Notes: a model not told the origin generated them from the letters alone. A DNA stretch of 64,000 nucleotides from JAAZNF01 sp964561025 (GCA_964561025.1 CAZLNM010000010.1:8892-72891), one strand, 5' to 3'; positions 33,614 through 42,658 are shown, counted from the first letter of the stretch. A program made the numbers and translations.

Positions 33614-35460
33614 GACTCTACCAGCAGCTGCTGCTCTTCGTGGCCGTGGCCACCGTCATCCCTCTCGGGGTGGGGTTCTGGATCCTGCGCCACAACGAGA
33701 GCGCGCTCGAGCGGCGCTTGCTCGCCGAGCACCAGGAGTCCGCCGCGCGGCTGGCCGAGGCGCTGGGCCGGGAGCTGCGCGAGGTGTTCGATCGGGTGCA
33801 GCGCTCCAGCGAGTACGTATCCCTGGAGGGCATGTCGAGCGACGAGCTGGGTGGGTTGCTGGGGATCGTCTACAAACAGAGCGAGGACATCGCGCAGGTA
33901 TGCCTGCTCGACGAGGAAGGAAGGGAGCTGGCCCCCGGCGTGTTTCTGGAGAGCCCGGAGCGCTTCCCCGAATACCGTGGGCGGACGGCGGTGCGCGCCG
34001 AGGAGCACCGCGAGTTCTTGGAGCGCTTGCCGTGGCGCCGCGCGCGTGAGGCCCCGGCGGGCAGCCTGGTGCTGGGCGCGGCGCGTCTGCTCTCCAACGC
34101 CGAGGTGGGGTTGTCCTTTGTGCTTCCTCTGGATGTGGGCGAACCGCCCAAACGCTGGTTGCTGGGCGTGGATCTCTCCCTGCGGCGACTCCACCGCCTG
34201 GCGGCCGATCTGGGGGATACACGCGGTTTCGTGACAGCCCTGTTCGACGACGAGGGTCGTCTCCTGGCGGGCAGCGATCCTTCCCTGACGCCCCTGGCTC
34301 GCCCGGCCGGCTGGCCCGTATTGCACAGCCTCGCCACCACGGAGCGCGGAGCCTTCTTCGAGTCCGGCTCGATGTGGGCCTTCAGCCGCCTGCCCATCTT
34401 GGACTGGGGGGTGGCGCTGCGCGAGACCGCAGACCGGGCGCTGGCCGAGGTGCGGGCCACCCGGGGAGTCACGCTGGCCTGGACCGCGGCCACCATCCTG
34501 GGGCTGGTGGTGCTCGGTGGGTTGTTCACTCGGCGAATCAACAACAACCTGAAGCGCCTGTTGTGGGGCGCGCGAGAGATCTCCCGGGGAAACCTCGCAG
34601 CGCGAGTGACGGTGGGGAGCTCCGACGAGCTGGCCGTGTTGGCGCAGTCTTTCAACCGCATGGGAGAGGACCTGCAGGCTTCCCGGGCAGAGATCGAAGG
34701 CTGGAACCGGGAGCTTACGCAGCGGGTGGAGGAGCGCACCCGAGAACTCGAACTGGCCCACCAGCGGTTGTTGGAGACGAGCAAGTTGGCGGCCATCGGC
34801 CAGCTCGGGGCGGGCGTGGCCCACGAGATCAACAACCCGCTGGTGGGGATCCTGGGCAACGTACAGCTTCTGCTGCTGAAGCCGAACCTGCCCGAGCCGC
34901 TGGTGGAACCCCTACGCAAGATCGAGGCCGCGGCCCGGCGCTGCCGGGAGGTCATCGTCAACCTGCAGCACTTCTCCGAGGCAGAACCCGATCCCGAGCA
35001 CGTCCCGTGCGACCTCAAAAAGGTGCTCTACGACGCCCACAGCTTGATCGAGCAACGCCTGCTGGCCTCGGGGATCGCCACCGAGTGGAATTTGAGCGAG
35101 AACGTGCCCCCGATCCTGGGTGACCACCGCCAGCTGATGCAGGTGTTCTTCAACCTGTTCTCCAACGCCAGGACCGCCATGGAGAAAGGCGGCAGCCTGT
35201 TCATCTCGCTCGATCGTCGGGCGGACGGCGAGATCGAGGTGCAGGTCCGCGACACCGGCAAGGGCATCGAGCCCGAGCACCTGAGCCGCATCTTCGAGCC
35301 GTTCTTCACCACCAAGGACGAGTGGACGAACACGGGCCTGGGGCTGTCGGTGGCCTATCGCATCGTCACCGATCACGGCGGGCGGCTGGAGGTGGAGAGC
35401 CAGCCGGGGCGCGGCAGCCTGTTTCGGGTGGTGCTGCCGGCGGCGGGGGTCGCGCCATGA
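33610..35460 (+). CDS. Membrane sensor histidine kinase, NtrB-like core
   Basis: 616 residues. ATG overlaps the upstream stop. First membrane helix near 7-27, a periplasmic sensor region of about 250 residues (dCache-like in size and pattern), second helix near 296-315, HAMP (about 316-370), a coiled coil, then the core: His405 in GVAHEINNPL, N box FFNLFSNARTAM, G boxes DTGKGIEPEH and TNTGLGLSVAY. The H-box type is that of NtrB/ZraS-like kinases, which usually pair with enhancer-binding or receiver proteins; the hybrid kinase just upstream is a possible partner through its receivers. Confidence 0.88.
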   Translation: MRLYQQLLLFVAVATVIPLGVGFWILRHNESALERRLLAEHQESAARLAEALGRELREVFDRVQRSSEYVSLEGMSSDELGGLLGIVYKQSEDIAQVCLLDEEGRELAPGVFLESPERFPEYRGRTAVRAEEHREFLERLPWRRAREAPAGSLVLGAARLLSNAEVGLSFVLPLDVGEPPKRWLLGVDLSLRRLHRLAADLGDTRGFVTALFDDEGRLLAGSDPSLTPLARPAGWPVLHSLATTERGAFFESGSMWAFSRLPILDWGVALRETADRALAEVRATRGVTLAWTAATILGLVVLGGLFTRRINNNLKRLLWGAREISRGNLAARVTVGSSDELAVLAQSFNRMGEDLQASRAEIEGWNRELTQRVEERTRELELAHQRLLETSKLAAIGQLGAGVAHEINNPLVGILGNVQLLLLKPNLPEPLVEPLRKIEAAARRCREVIVNLQHFSEAEPDPEHVPCDLKKVLYDAHSLIEQRLLASGIATEWNLSENVPPILGDHRQLMQVFFNLFSNARTAMEKGGSLFISLDRRADGEIEVQVRDTGKGIEPEHLSRIFEPFFTTKDEWTNTGLGLSVAYRIVTDHGGRLEVESQPGRGSLFRVVLPAAGVAP

Positions 35461-36446
35461 GGGGCCGCATCCTGTTCTTGCTCATCCTGCTCCTCCTGGT
35501 GGCGGCCGTGCCGGTGCTCTACTACCTGCTGTTCGAGTACAACCTCTCGGTGAGCAGCGCCACCGCGGGAAAACCGCTGCCGCCTTCCCGGCTGCGTCTT
35601 GCGGTAGAGTCGCACGATACCGTTCCCGCGCTGGCGCTCTCGCTCATCCAGGTGTCTGGCCCGGTCGAGGTGCAACGCGGCGAGGGCGCCTGGCAACCGG
35701 CCGAAGAGGGGATGGTGCTAGAGGCCGAGGACCGGGTGCGCACCGGCCCCGAGGGGAACGCGTTGCTCTCCATCCCGGGCGCCTTCTCGGTGGCGCTCGA
35801 GGCCGATTCGAACTTCACCGTCAAGACGCTCGCCGAACACATCTCGCGGTTTCGGCTGGAGGACGGCATGGTCTCGGCCAGCGTGCTAGACAACCCGCGC
35901 GCCCTGTTCGAGGTGAGCGCCTCCTCGGCCACCGCCCGGAGCCGGGGTGGGGACTTCCGCCTGGCCGTGAACCCGCGCGGCTTGGTGGCCCTGGGCGCCT
36001 CGCGCGGTTCGGTGGATCTTACGGCCGAGGGCAAGGTCGTCCGGGTGGACGCCGGGTACCAGGCGCGGGTCGAGAAGGGCAAGCCGCCCGAGGACCCCAT
36101 CCGCATTCCGCGCAAGCTCTTGCTGCGCGTGCGCTGGCCAAAAGAACGGGATCTGGCCATGGCCCGTTTGACCGTCGCGGGCGAGACCGATCCGGCCGCG
36201 CGGGTCCGTGTCGACGGCCAGCGGGTGGAGGTGGACGAGCGGGGGCGTTTTGCCCACGTCATCTCCCTCAAGGAGGGGCGTAACCGGATCCGGGTGGAGT
36301 CCTGGGACGTGGGCGGGAACCGGCAGATCTCCGAGTCCCCCGCGTTCCGGGTGGACACCCGGCCCGAGGCCTTCCAGATCCACACCGATCCCGGGATGTG
36401 GCGCAAGAAGGAAAAGGACCCAGCCGAGAAGCCCAAGACCCCGTGA
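35457..36446 (+). CDS. FecR-domain envelope protein
   Basis: 329 residues. ATG overlaps the kinase stop. One N-terminal membrane helix (ILFLLILLLLVAAVPVLYYL) holds it in the inner membrane with the rest outside. A FecR-like domain follows (VQRGEGAWQPAEEGMVLEAE, DRVRTGPEGNALLSIPGAFS), and near 225-300 a small Ig-like beta domain (TVAGETDPAARVRVDGQRVE, KEGRNRIRVESWDVGGNRQI) of the type seen in wall- or glycan-binding proteins. Third gene of the hybrid kinase operon, so it may report on or respond to the periplasmic signal of the sensor kinase. Confidence 0.7.
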   Translation: MRGRILFLLILLLLVAAVPVLYYLLFEYNLSVSSATAGKPLPPSRLRLAVESHDTVPALALSLIQVSGPVEVQRGEGAWQPAEEGMVLEAEDRVRTGPEGNALLSIPGAFSVALEADSNFTVKTLAEHISRFRLEDGMVSASVLDNPRALFEVSASSATARSRGGDFRLAVNPRGLVALGASRGSVDLTAEGKVVRVDAGYQARVEKGKPPEDPIRIPRKLLLRVRWPKERDLAMARLTVAGETDPAARVRVDGQRVEVDERGRFAHVISLKEGRNRIRVESWDVGGNRQISESPAFRVDTRPEAFQIHTDPGMWRKKEKDPAEKPKTP

Positions 36447-36477
36447 GCGCGACCTCCACGCGCCTCCACGCGCCGCG

Positions 36478-36506
36478 TTGACAGCACTATCTGGGCGGCA
36501 TAGACT
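36478..36506 (+). promoter_or_regulatory. Leaderless promoter of PilZ gene
   Basis: TTGACA (36478-36483, perfect), 17-nt spacer, TAGACT (36501-36506). Only six bases separate the -10 element from the ATG at 36513, so the transcript should start at or one base from the start codon. No ribosome site is present or possible. Confidence 0.7.
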
Positions 36507-36512
36507 GCGCGC

Positions 36513-36848
36513 ATGGCGGACGGAGCCGAAAGACGCCAATACTCCCGCGCCCCGGTGGCGGTCATCGTGCGGGTGGAGACCGCCGGCCAGGGGCGTCACT
36601 ATTACTCGAAGAACATCAGCCCGGGTGGGGTTTTTCTCCTGGCCGAGCAGCCCCTGGAGGCCGAAACCCGGGTGGACGTTGAGCTGTTCTTGCCCCTGGT
36701 GAAGTCCCCGGTCCGCGCCACGGGCGAGGTGGCCTGGGTCCAGCGCCAGGAGCCGTCGGGCTTCGCGGTCCGCTTCACCGACATCAGCGACGCGGCGCGC
36801 GAACTCATTCGCTGGGTGGTCGATCGGTACCTGGGGCGACGAGAGTGA
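36513..36848 (+). CDS. Single-domain PilZ protein, c-di-GMP binding motifs intact
   Basis: 111 residues, cytoplasmic, one domain. Both c-di-GMP motifs are present: RxxxR at Arg8-Arg12 and NxSxxG at Asn34-Ser36-Gly39. The chain then continues through the six-stranded barrel (VDVELFLPLVKSPVRATGEV) to a C-terminal helix. It belongs to the stand-alone PilZ proteins common in Myxococcota, which act as small c-di-GMP effectors. The start is fixed by the promoter, which leaves no leader. It lies between the FecR gene and the YCF48-repeat protein. Confidence 0.85.
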   Translation: MADGAERRQYSRAPVAVIVRVETAGQGRHYYSKNISPGGVFLLAEQPLEAETRVDVELFLPLVKSPVRATGEVAWVQRQEPSGFAVRFTDISDAARELIRWVVDRYLGRRE

Positions 36849-36900
36849 GCCACCGGGCGTCGGGTCGAGTTGCCGTGGGCGATCTCACGGCCGGTCGCGC

Positions 36901-39813
36901 GTGAAACGGATGGCGCGCATGAGGCGGGTTCGTCCAGCTTCTTCCCTTTGGCTCATTCTGCTGTGCAGCGTCCCGTGTCCGGTCCGCGCCGGCGCCTGGA
37001 CCTGGCAGCACCCCCTCCCTCACGGCCATGACCTGTACGGGGTGGCCATGCGAGCCGGGACGCGGGTCATGGTGGGCCAACAGGGAGCCGCGGCCTGGAG
37101 CGCGGACGCGGGCGAGAGCTGGGCCGTGGCCGACGTCCCCACGTCGTTCGATCTGCGCGCGGTGCAGTTCGTCGCCGACGACCGGCTGCTTGCGGTGGGC
37201 CGCTCCGGCACCGTGCTGTCCTCCGCCGACGGTGGCCGGACCTGGCACCCCGAATCGGTGCCGGTCGCAACCGCGCTGACGGCGCTGTTCTTCGTCCATC
37301 CCCGCGCGGGGTGGGTGGTGGGCGACGAGGGGGTGATCCTGCACACCACGGACGGCGGCAAGAGCTTCCGCCAGCAAGCGGTGCCGTACGTGCGCAACTT
37401 CAAGGCCGTCTTTTTTCGCGATGCCATGGTCGGTGCGGTGGTGGGTGAGGGCGGAACGGTGCTGCTCACCAGCGATGGCGGCCGGACCTGGGCGGTGAAG
37501 AGCGGGGGCACCTACTACACCTTGCGCGGCGTGCGGGTGCTGGACCAGACGCGCATGGTGGCGGTGGGAGACAACGGCACCGTGATCCTCACCGAGGACG
37601 GCAACAACTTCACGCGGCTCGATACCGTGGGCACCATCCGCAACCTCAACGCGCTGGCTCTTCCGGACGGCCTGCAGGGATGGGCGGTGGGCGATCAGGG
37701 GACCATCCTGCGCACCACCGACGGCGGGCACACCTGGGTCATCCAGACGAGCGGCGCCTCCGAGGATCTCATGGCCATCCAGGCCGCCGATGCGAATCAA
37801 GCCTGGGTGTGCGGCCGCTCGGGTGTCGTCCTTTCAACCGCGGACGGCGGCGCGACCTGGCAGCGTCGCTCCGGCGAGGCCTGGGCCTGGCTGCGCTCGA
37901 TCTCCTTTGCCGATGCCGAATCGGGTTTCGCCGTGGGAGATTCCGGTCAAGTCCTCTCCAGCCGGGACGGCGGGCGGACCTGGGAGGCGCAAGCGGCGCC
38001 CACCTCGGCCCGGCTCTCGTCGGTGGCCGCGCTGGGAAACGGCGTCGCCGTGGCGGTGGGAGCTTCCGAGGCGGGCGGGGGCCGCATCCTGCGCACCGGG
38101 GACGGTGGCCAGACCTGGCAAGCGGTGGTGCAAGACGCTCCCTATAGCTTGTCTGGGGTGCGCTTTTCCGATGAGCAAAATGGTTTGGCCGTCGGGTACT
38201 CCGGCTATGTGCTGGCGACTTCGGACGGAGGTTTGAGTTGGCGCCCGGTCGAGTCGGGGACCTCGCAGGCGTTGCGCGACGTGGCCTTCGTGGAGGCGCA
38301 GCGCTTTGTCATCGTCGGGAACGGAGGGACGCTGCTCCTGACCCGCGACGGGGGGCGTACTTTTCAACGGCTCTCGTCCGGTACGAGCGAGGATCTGCTG
38401 TCGGTGAGCTTCACTCCCGCGGGCCGCGGCTGGGCTGCGGGCGCGCGAGGGGTGCTGCTGGGCTCCACGAACGGCGGGGAGAGTTGGCAGGCGGTCGCCT
38501 CCGGGGTAGATCGCGATCTCCAGGTGGTGCGCATCTTCGGAGAGGAGGAAGCCTACGCCGCCGGTGCCCAGGGGACCTTGATCGGCACCCGCAACGGGGG
38601 CGGTACCTGGCGCAGGCTCGTCTCCCCGGCCGGCCTGGACTGGAGCGGAATGGCGTGGCTGGGGCCCGGCACGGGCGTGTTGGTCGGGGCCCGGGGCGCC
38701 ATCCTGCGCACCGAGAGCGGCGGCTGCGCGGCCGCCGATCCCTGCAACGGTGGTGACGACGACTGCGACGACAGTGTGGACGAGGATCCCGTCGTTCACA
38801 CCTGCGGCTCGCTCTCCTGCGCCGCGGCGGCCCGGTGCGAGGGCGGACGAGAGATCTGCCCCCTGCCCAGCATCTTCGCCGAGATTTGCGACGGGCAGGA
38901 CAACGACTGCAACGGGCTGATCGACGACGGAAGCAACCTGTGCGGCGGCGGGGGGCCTTGCCTGTGCGGGCGCTGCGCCGCCCCCTGCGTGGCCGGGGCC
39001 TGCACCGAGAGCGGCCGGGTGTGCCGGCTGGGGTTCTGCGTGGACCCCTGTTGCGGAGTGGCGTGTCCCGCTGGCCAGGTTTGCGTTGACGGCGCCTGCG
39101 CCGATCCCTGCCAGGTGAATCCGCCGCAGTGCCCGCCGGAGCAGGAGTGCCGCCTGGGCGAATGTCGCGTCCCGGACTGCGACTCACCGGAGCACGCTTG
39201 CCCCGCAGGCCAGGTGTGTGTGCTGGGCCAGTGCCAGGCGGATTCCTGCCTGGGGGTGTCGTGTCCGGCGGGCGAGTATTGCCGGCGTGGCGAGTGCCAG
39301 CCGCCCGCCTGCGGGGGTTGCCGCCGTGACGAGGTCTGTCTCGACGGCGAATGCCTGCGGGACGGGTGTGCCGCCCGGGCGTGCCTTCCGGGCCAGGTTT
39401 GCGTGGACAGCGAGTGCGTGGCCGATCCGTGTCAGGGCGTGGCATGCGACCGGGGTCGGGTCTGCCGCCTCGGGGAGTGTGTGTGGGACGAGTGCCGTGT
39501 TCTGAACTGCCCGGCCGGGAGCCGTTGCCAGGCGGGTTATTGCGAGGTGCCCGAGGAGCAGCGCGACGGGGGTCCCGACGGGGACGGAGCGGACGGAGCC
39601 TCCGACGGTTCGTTCGATGGCGCGGACCCCGATGGCGGTGACGACGGTGGCGGCGGTGGCGACAGCGGGCAGGATGGGGGAGGGGACACCGGCGCCGGAT
39701 CCGGATCGTGCGGCTGCGCTGGCGGGGGATGGGCCGGGAGCCTGCTGGGCCTGTCGGCCCTGCTCGCGGCGCTGGCGATCCTACGGCGCCGCACGGGGCT
39801 CGGGCGAATTTAG
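36901..39813 (+). CDS. Surface protein: YCF48-type propeller repeats, metal-binding motif, Cys-rich repeats, MYXO-CTERM
   Basis: Up to 970 residues from GTG 36901; ATGs at 36910 and 36919 are alternatives. After a signal peptide (SLWLILLCSVPCPVRA), residues about 35-600 carry about a dozen repeats of the 'TxDGGxTW' kind (STADGGATWQR, SRDGGRTWEA), forming YCF48-like beta propellers. Residues 608-655 hold two DxDxD-type motifs (GGDDDCDDSVDED, CDGQDNDCNGLIDDG) of the MopE putative metal-binding family. Residues 655-880 are Cys-rich repeats with CPAGQVCVDG-like units. An Asp/Gly-rich stretch leads to a MYXO-CTERM tail from about 936: Cys-Gly-Cys, hydrophobic helix, Arg cluster. It should be exported, then processed at the tail and displayed on the surface. 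Confidence 0.85.
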   Translation: MKRMARMRRVRPASSLWLILLCSVPCPVRAGAWTWQHPLPHGHDLYGVAMRAGTRVMVGQQGAAAWSADAGESWAVADVPTSFDLRAVQFVADDRLLAVGRSGTVLSSADGGRTWHPESVPVATALTALFFVHPRAGWVVGDEGVILHTTDGGKSFRQQAVPYVRNFKAVFFRDAMVGAVVGEGGTVLLTSDGGRTWAVKSGGTYYTLRGVRVLDQTRMVAVGDNGTVILTEDGNNFTRLDTVGTIRNLNALALPDGLQGWAVGDQGTILRTTDGGHTWVIQTSGASEDLMAIQAADANQAWVCGRSGVVLSTADGGATWQRRSGEAWAWLRSISFADAESGFAVGDSGQVLSSRDGGRTWEAQAAPTSARLSSVAALGNGVAVAVGASEAGGGRILRTGDGGQTWQAVVQDAPYSLSGVRFSDEQNGLAVGYSGYVLATSDGGLSWRPVESGTSQALRDVAFVEAQRFVIVGNGGTLLLTRDGGRTFQRLSSGTSEDLLSVSFTPAGRGWAAGARGVLLGSTNGGESWQAVASGVDRDLQVVRIFGEEEAYAAGAQGTLIGTRNGGGTWRRLVSPAGLDWSGMAWLGPGTGVLVGARGAILRTESGGCAAADPCNGGDDDCDDSVDEDPVVHTCGSLSCAAAARCEGGREICPLPSIFAEICDGQDNDCNGLIDDGSNLCGGGGPCLCGRCAAPCVAGACTESGRVCRLGFCVDPCCGVACPAGQVCVDGACADPCQVNPPQCPPEQECRLGECRVPDCDSPEHACPAGQVCVLGQCQADSCLGVSCPAGEYCRRGECQPPACGGCRRDEVCLDGECLRDGCAARACLPGQVCVDSECVADPCQGVACDRGRVCRLGECVWDECRVLNCPAGSRCQAGYCEVPEEQRDGGPDGDGADGASDGSFDGADPDGGDDGGGGGDSGQDGGGDTGAGSGSCGCAGGGWAGSLLGLSALLAALAILRRRTGLGRI

Positions 39814-40331
39814 CGGCCGCCCTCCGCGCCCAGGCGCTTGAGCAGCTCCATGAAACCGTCGGGGGAGAAGAACAGGTAGTCGCAGTCGCCGAACGACACC
39901 ACGTTGCCGTCGCGCAGGTACACCGGCTCGCCGGACTCGACCGCCTGGCCGTTCAGCAGCGTGCCGTTGGTGGAGCCGGCGTCGCCGAGCTGGTACGCCT
40001 TGCGCTGCTCGTCGAACAGGATGAAGGCGTGACGCTTGGAAACGGTGGAGTGGTCGATGTTGTACTCCCGCTCGCTGCCGCGGCCCACCAGCAGCTTGAC
40101 GGTCGGCGAGCGGTCCTCCGGGGGCGCCAGCACGTGGTAGGACCGCATCTCCTGTCCCCCGCCGGCGATGCGCGAGCCCGCGCCGCGGTCGGCCATGCGG
40201 GTGTGGTAGCTGGAGAAACCGCGCGCGCCGTGCTTCTCGGGGTAGAGTAGGACGGGGTGGCGCAGACGGCCGCGCAACGCCGATTCGCCTTGCTGCTGTA
40301 ACGCCTCGAGGTATTCTTGGACCGTATCCAT
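39810..40331 (-). CDS. FHA-domain protein
   Basis: 173 residues, cytoplasmic. ATG 40331 has AAGGAG eight bases upstream. The C-terminal 100 residues are an FHA domain with all marks: LVGRGSE, STVSKRHAFI, GSTNGTLLNGQ. It should bind phosphothreonine on a partner, probably a substrate of one of the Hanks-type kinases. The N-terminal 70 residues are helical with no known domain. The stop overlaps the stop of the MYXO-CTERM gene by 4 bases on the other strand. Confidence 0.85.
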   Translation of the reverse strand: MDTVQEYLEALQQQGESALRGRLRHPVLLYPEKHGARGFSSYHTRMADRGAGSRIAGGGQEMRSYHVLAPPEDRSPTVKLLVGRGSEREYNIDHSTVSKRHAFILFDEQRKAYQLGDAGSTNGTLLNGQAVESGEPVYLRDGNVVSFGDCDYLFFSPDGFMELLKRLGAEGGR

Positions 40332-40362
40332 TCCCGCGCTCCTTGGCGATACCGCCGGACCG

Positions 40363-40391
40363 AGCCTAGCGCACGCCAGCCCGCGGGGCAA
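40363..40391 (-). promoter_or_regulatory. Promoter of the FHA gene
   Basis: Minus strand: TTGCCC (40391-40386), 17-nt spacer, TAGGCT (40368-40363). Transcription should start near 40356. Confidence 0.5.
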
Positions 40392-40416
40392 CAGGTTTTG
40401 CGCCGCACGGGTCCGT

Positions 40417-40962
40417 TCAAGGGGAGGTGTAGCTGATCTTCTTGATCTGGAAGTCCGCCGGGCCCTTCGGCCGTCGCACCGTGACCCGGTCACCGACGCG
40501 CTTTCCCAGCAGCGCCCGGGCCACGGGCGACTCGCAGGAGATAGCCTGCCTGCGCAGGTCGGACTCGTCCGGTCCCACGATGCGGTAGGTGACCTCCGCG
40601 CCGGCCTCGTCCTGGATGGTGACCCAGGCGCCGAAGAACACCCGATCCCCGTCGCTTCGTGGTGGCACCACCGTGAGCCGATCGAGCAGGCGGGACAGGT
40701 AGCGGATGCGCGCGTCGATCTCCCGCAGGCGTTTCTTGCCGTAGATGTACTCGGCGTTCTCGGAGCGGTCGCCCTCGGCCGCCGCCGCCGAGACCATGGC
40801 GGTCACCCGGGGGCGCTCGGTGTGCCAGAGGCGGTCGAGTTCCTGCTCCAGGCGCAGGAAGCCCTCCGGGGTGATGTGGCGCGGGCCGGACCCGGCGGGC
40901 AAGGCCTCGGCGTCGCCCGGCTCGTCGGTGAGGTCGTCTTCTCGGATGAAGGCCTTCGACAT
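40417..40962 (-). CDS. greB: Transcript cleavage factor GreB
   Basis: 181 residues. Acidic hairpin-tip residues in the N-terminal coiled coil (GDRSENAEYIYGKKRLREID) and a C-terminal domain with SPVARALLGKRVGD identify Gre factors, which stimulate RNA cleavage by backtracked RNA polymerase. The YIYGKKRLREID segment is the GreB type rather than GreA. The N-terminus has about 30 extra acidic residues (KAFIREDDLTDEPGDAEAL) before the coiled coil. It has its own promoter. Confidence 0.9.
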   Translation of the reverse strand: MSKAFIREDDLTDEPGDAEALPAGSGPRHITPEGFLRLEQELDRLWHTERPRVTAMVSAAAAEGDRSENAEYIYGKKRLREIDARIRYLSRLLDRLTVVPPRSDGDRVFFGAWVTIQDEAGAEVTYRIVGPDESDLRRQAISCESPVARALLGKRVGDRVTVRRPKGPADFQIKKISYTSP

Positions 40963-40989
40963 GCGCGCCTCGCTTGCCTGGCTGCCCTC

Positions 40990-41019
40990 TTCCTAGCCCA
41001 TGGTGGTAAAGCCTGTCAA
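40990..41019 (-). promoter_or_regulatory. Promoter of greB
   Basis: Minus strand: TTGACA (41019-41014, perfect), 18-nt spacer, TAGGAA (40995-40990). It lies in the 72-base gap after malQ. Confidence 0.5.
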
Positions 41020-41034
41020 TCGGCGCTCAGGCGC

Positions 41035-42579
41035 TCAGGCGCCGCGTCCGGCGCGGTCCGAGGAGGCGAAGGGCGTTGCGCGCTGGCACTCCTCCGCCAG
41101 GCGCCCCAGCCGGGTGGCGAGCTTCTGCTGCAAGGCGTCCTCCAGATAGCGGAAGCCCCAGTTGCCGCGGGAGGTGGCGGGGTTGTTCATGCGCGATTCG
41201 CTGCCGAGCCCCAGCACATCTTGCAGCGTCACGATGGCCAGCCGCGCGCGGCTCTGGAAGGCGAGCCGCATGAAGGCCCAGGGGACGTCGTTCTCTCCGC
41301 GCAGCCGGATGCGCTGGGCGCGCAACGTCGCCTGCGCCTGCGCCCGCTCGGCCTCGGGCAGGGTGCGCCACCAGCCCAAGATGGTGTCGTTGTCGTGGGT
41401 GCCGGGGTACACCACGCAATGGCCGTCCTCGGGGAAGTTCTCCGGCAGGAAGGGGCTCTTGGGGTCGTTCGAGAAGGCGAACTGCAACACCTTCATGCCG
41501 GGAAGATGGAAACGATCGCGCAGGGCGTACACTTCATCGGTGATGATACCGAGGTCCTCCGCGATGAAGGGCAGGTCTCCCAGCAGCTCCCGCAGGCGGG
41601 AGAAGAAGCGCTCCCCCGGCGCCTTGACCCAGCGCCCGTTCTTGGCCGTCGTCTCCGCGGCCGGGATCTCCCAGTAGGACTCGAAGGCGCGGAAGTGATC
41701 GATGCGGATGAGATCGCAGGTGCGCAGCACGGTGCGTACCCGGTCGATCCAGAAGTCGAAGCCGCGCTCTTCCATCCGCTCCCAACGGTACAGCGGGTTG
41801 CCCCAGCGCTGGCCCTCGGGGCTGAAGTAGTCCGGCGGCACGCCACCCACCACGGTGGGATGGCCCGCCTCGTCGAGGAAGAACAGATCCTGGTTCGCCC
41901 ACACCTCCGCCGACTGGTACGATACGAAGATGGGCACGTCCCCGATGATGCGGATCCCGCGCTCCGCCGCGTAGCGGCGCAGCGACTCCCACTGGAGGGA
42001 GAACAGCCACTGGGTGAAGGCCTGGAAGCGGATCTCGGCAGCCAGCTCGCGCCGGGCCTCGGCCAATGCCGCCGGGTCGCGCCGCCGCAAGGGTTCGGGC
42101 CAGCGGTTCCAGCTTTGGCGCTGGTGCCGGAAGAACAACCCCATGAACAGCGCGTAGTCTTCGAGCCAGCGCGCCTCGCGCCGGGCGTACTCGTCCAGCT
42201 CGGCCTGCTCGCTGGGACGGGCCCGCGCCTCGAAGCCGGCGAAGGCGCGGCGCAACAGGTTCCACTTCCACTCCATCACCCGGGCAAAGTCCACCCGGTC
42301 CGCCGGGAACGGCGGCGGGTCTTCCCGCGCCAGCCAGCCGCGCGCGAACAGATCCTCGGGGTCGATGAGGTAGGGGTTGCCGGCCCAGGCGGACACTCCC
42401 AGGTAGGGGCAGTCGCCGAAGCCGGTGGCGCCGAGCGGCAGCACCTGCCAGTAGCCGGCCCGCGCCCGGGCCAGCCAGTCCAGGAAGCGCCGCGCCTCCT
42501 TGCCCAGCACGCCCATGCCCCAGGGGCCGGCCAGGCTGGTCGGGTGCAGCAACACGCCGAAGGTTCTCGCAAGCTCCAT
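41035..42579 (-). CDS. malQ: 4-alpha-glucanotransferase (amylomaltase)
   Basis: 514 residues. ATG 42579 is preferred over the GTG nine bases upstream because GGAGG lies eight bases before it. GH77 landmarks: N-terminal SLAGPWGMGVLG, LPLGATGFGDCPYLG, catalytic Asp in IRIDHFRAF, acid/base Glu in AEDLG, and HDNDTILGWW. The enzyme moves glucan chains between maltodextrins and glucose, in glycogen or starch turnover. No other glycogen genes are in the window. It is divergent from a lipoprotein operon. Confidence 0.95.
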   Translation of the reverse strand: MELARTFGVLLHPTSLAGPWGMGVLGKEARRFLDWLARARAGYWQVLPLGATGFGDCPYLGVSAWAGNPYLIDPEDLFARGWLAREDPPPFPADRVDFARVMEWKWNLLRRAFAGFEARARPSEQAELDEYARREARWLEDYALFMGLFFRHQRQSWNRWPEPLRRRDPAALAEARRELAAEIRFQAFTQWLFSLQWESLRRYAAERGIRIIGDVPIFVSYQSAEVWANQDLFFLDEAGHPTVVGGVPPDYFSPEGQRWGNPLYRWERMEERGFDFWIDRVRTVLRTCDLIRIDHFRAFESYWEIPAAETTAKNGRWVKAPGERFFSRLRELLGDLPFIAEDLGIITDEVYALRDRFHLPGMKVLQFAFSNDPKSPFLPENFPEDGHCVVYPGTHDNDTILGWWRTLPEAERAQAQATLRAQRIRLRGENDVPWAFMRLAFQSRARLAIVTLQDVLGLGSESRMNNPATSRGNWGFRYLEDALQQKLATRLGRLAEECQRATPFASSDRAGRGA

Positions 42580-42603
42580 GTCCGCCACCTCCAGACGGCG
42601 CCC

Positions 42604-42632
42604 AACCTACCCGAGGCGCGCCGCGGGTTCAA
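42604..42632 (-). promoter_or_regulatory. Promoter of malQ
   Basis: Minus strand: TTGAAC (42632-42627), 17-nt spacer, TAGGTT (42609-42604). The leader carries the GGAGG that supports the ATG start. Confidence 0.55.
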
Positions 42633-42658
42633 CCGCTTTGTGAGCGGACGCGGGCTCG

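Noticed and set aside
40417..40962. GreA rather than GreB
   Set aside because: The coiled-coil tip region YIYGKKRLREID is the GreB form.
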